This document shows, piece after piece, positions 63,661-64,000 of a DNA stretch of 64,000 nucleotides (the first letter of the stretch is position 1; each line of letters opens with the position of its first letter). Location: positions 2,294,001 to 2,358,000 of the forward strand of contig CM062388.1 in NCBI GenBank assembly GCA_031310005.1. Reading direction: 5' to 3'. Source of the DNA: Dactylellina haptotyla (Eukaryota; Ascomycota; Orbiliomycetes; Orbiliales; Orbiliaceae). The notes beneath the pieces were generated by a model that did not search any database, was not told where the DNA came from, and saw only the letters and a list, made by a program, of their open reading frames with translations. Made by a program: the position numbers and the translations under genes.

Positions 63661-64000
63661 ATGAATCCGACAAATTCGAATACCGACCCAGCCACCGTCG
63701 GGAAACCCTCGCAAAATATTTTAGACCCCAAATTCCTAGAAATCATCTTCCCCTACTTTCCGGCCATAACCCTCCTCACCACCTGCCAAGCAATCTGCAA
63801 AACCTGGAAACACCTCATCGAAGAATCCCCAAATGTCAACTTCTACGCAAGAACAGGCATCCAAAGAAAAGGCCCATATGCGCAACAAGTAGACCCGACC
63901 GCCAACCGGGCGTTACAAATCACCCAGGCCACAAAGATATTAAACTCGCTCCCCCGACTAACCACACCCATGGCCATGGAGGTGCTTTCCCGTTTCTGGA
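63661..64000 (+). CDS. F-box protein, second of a tandem pair, cut by the window end
   Basis: The frame is open from ATG at 63661 to the window edge (113 codons). The F-box reads LDPKFLEIIFPYFPAITLL, then CQAICKTWKHLIE, and FYARTGIQRKG and TPMAMEVLSRFW follow. All blocks match the 62032 gene in order, so this is a tandem duplicate. The 3' end lies outside the window. Confidence 0.78.
   Translation, partial: MNPTNSNTDPATVGKPSQNILDPKFLEIIFPYFPAITLLTTCQAICKTWKHLIEESPNVNFYARTGIQRKGPYAQQVDPTANRALQITQATKILNSLPRLTTPMAMEVLSRFW

Overview
The window is nuclear DNA of a filamentous ascomycete (Pezizomycotina). Genes are interrupted by short introns, mostly 40-130 nt, with GT...AG ends and CTAAC/CTAAT/CTGAT-type branch sites. 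Families typical of these fungi are present: Clr5-domain proteins, F-box proteins, a fungal tyrosinase, Ser/Thr-rich cell-surface proteins, and AlkB with a GRF finger. No virus-like element, transposon, rRNA, tRNA or CRISPR array was recognised. All gene models were assembled by eye from reading frames plus splice signals, and each junction was checked for phase.

Layout. 0-5 kb: a secreted DJ-1/PfpI protein, then a divergent pair of unrecognised multi-exon membrane proteins. 5-12.3 kb: a gene-poor stretch holding two paralogous three-exon zinc-finger genes on opposite strands. 12.3-16 kb: a secreted Cys-rich modular protein and an F-box protein whose N-terminal half is built from F-box-like repeats. 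17.8-24.6 kb: ordinary host genes (AlkB-like dioxygenase with GRF finger, WW-domain protein, 2OG-Fe(II) oxygenase). 25.4-34.1 kb: accessory block with two small genes of a family starting MPCA[GA]P, two Clr5-domain genes and an F-box gene. 34.7-39.7 kb: two mitochondrial housekeeping genes (Mss116-type DEAD-box helicase, Obg/Mtg2 GTPase). 39.7-45.6 kb: cell-surface proteins, a C2H2 protein and a small secreted peptide. 46.5-48.4 kb: three more MPCA[GA]P genes in tandem. 48.6-55.6 kb: tyrosinase, atypical SDR, alpha/beta hydrolase and a Ser/Thr-rich membrane protein. 56.6-64 kb: a third Clr5 gene, a secreted protein, and two tandem F-box genes, the last cut by the window end.

Main result. Several accessory families occur as dispersed paralogues in this one window. 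The one I do not recognise from any described family is the set of small proteins (73-106 aa) beginning MPCA[GA]P. Four of its five members share a second conserved core: [MI]-x2-G-[VLFI]-x4-A, then 21-22 residues later C-x4-[WYF]. The Clr5 trio (about 767, 761 and 812 aa) and the zinc-finger pair (186 and 206 aa) keep intron positions and phases between copies. That supports the models and shows the copies arose by DNA duplication, not retroposition.
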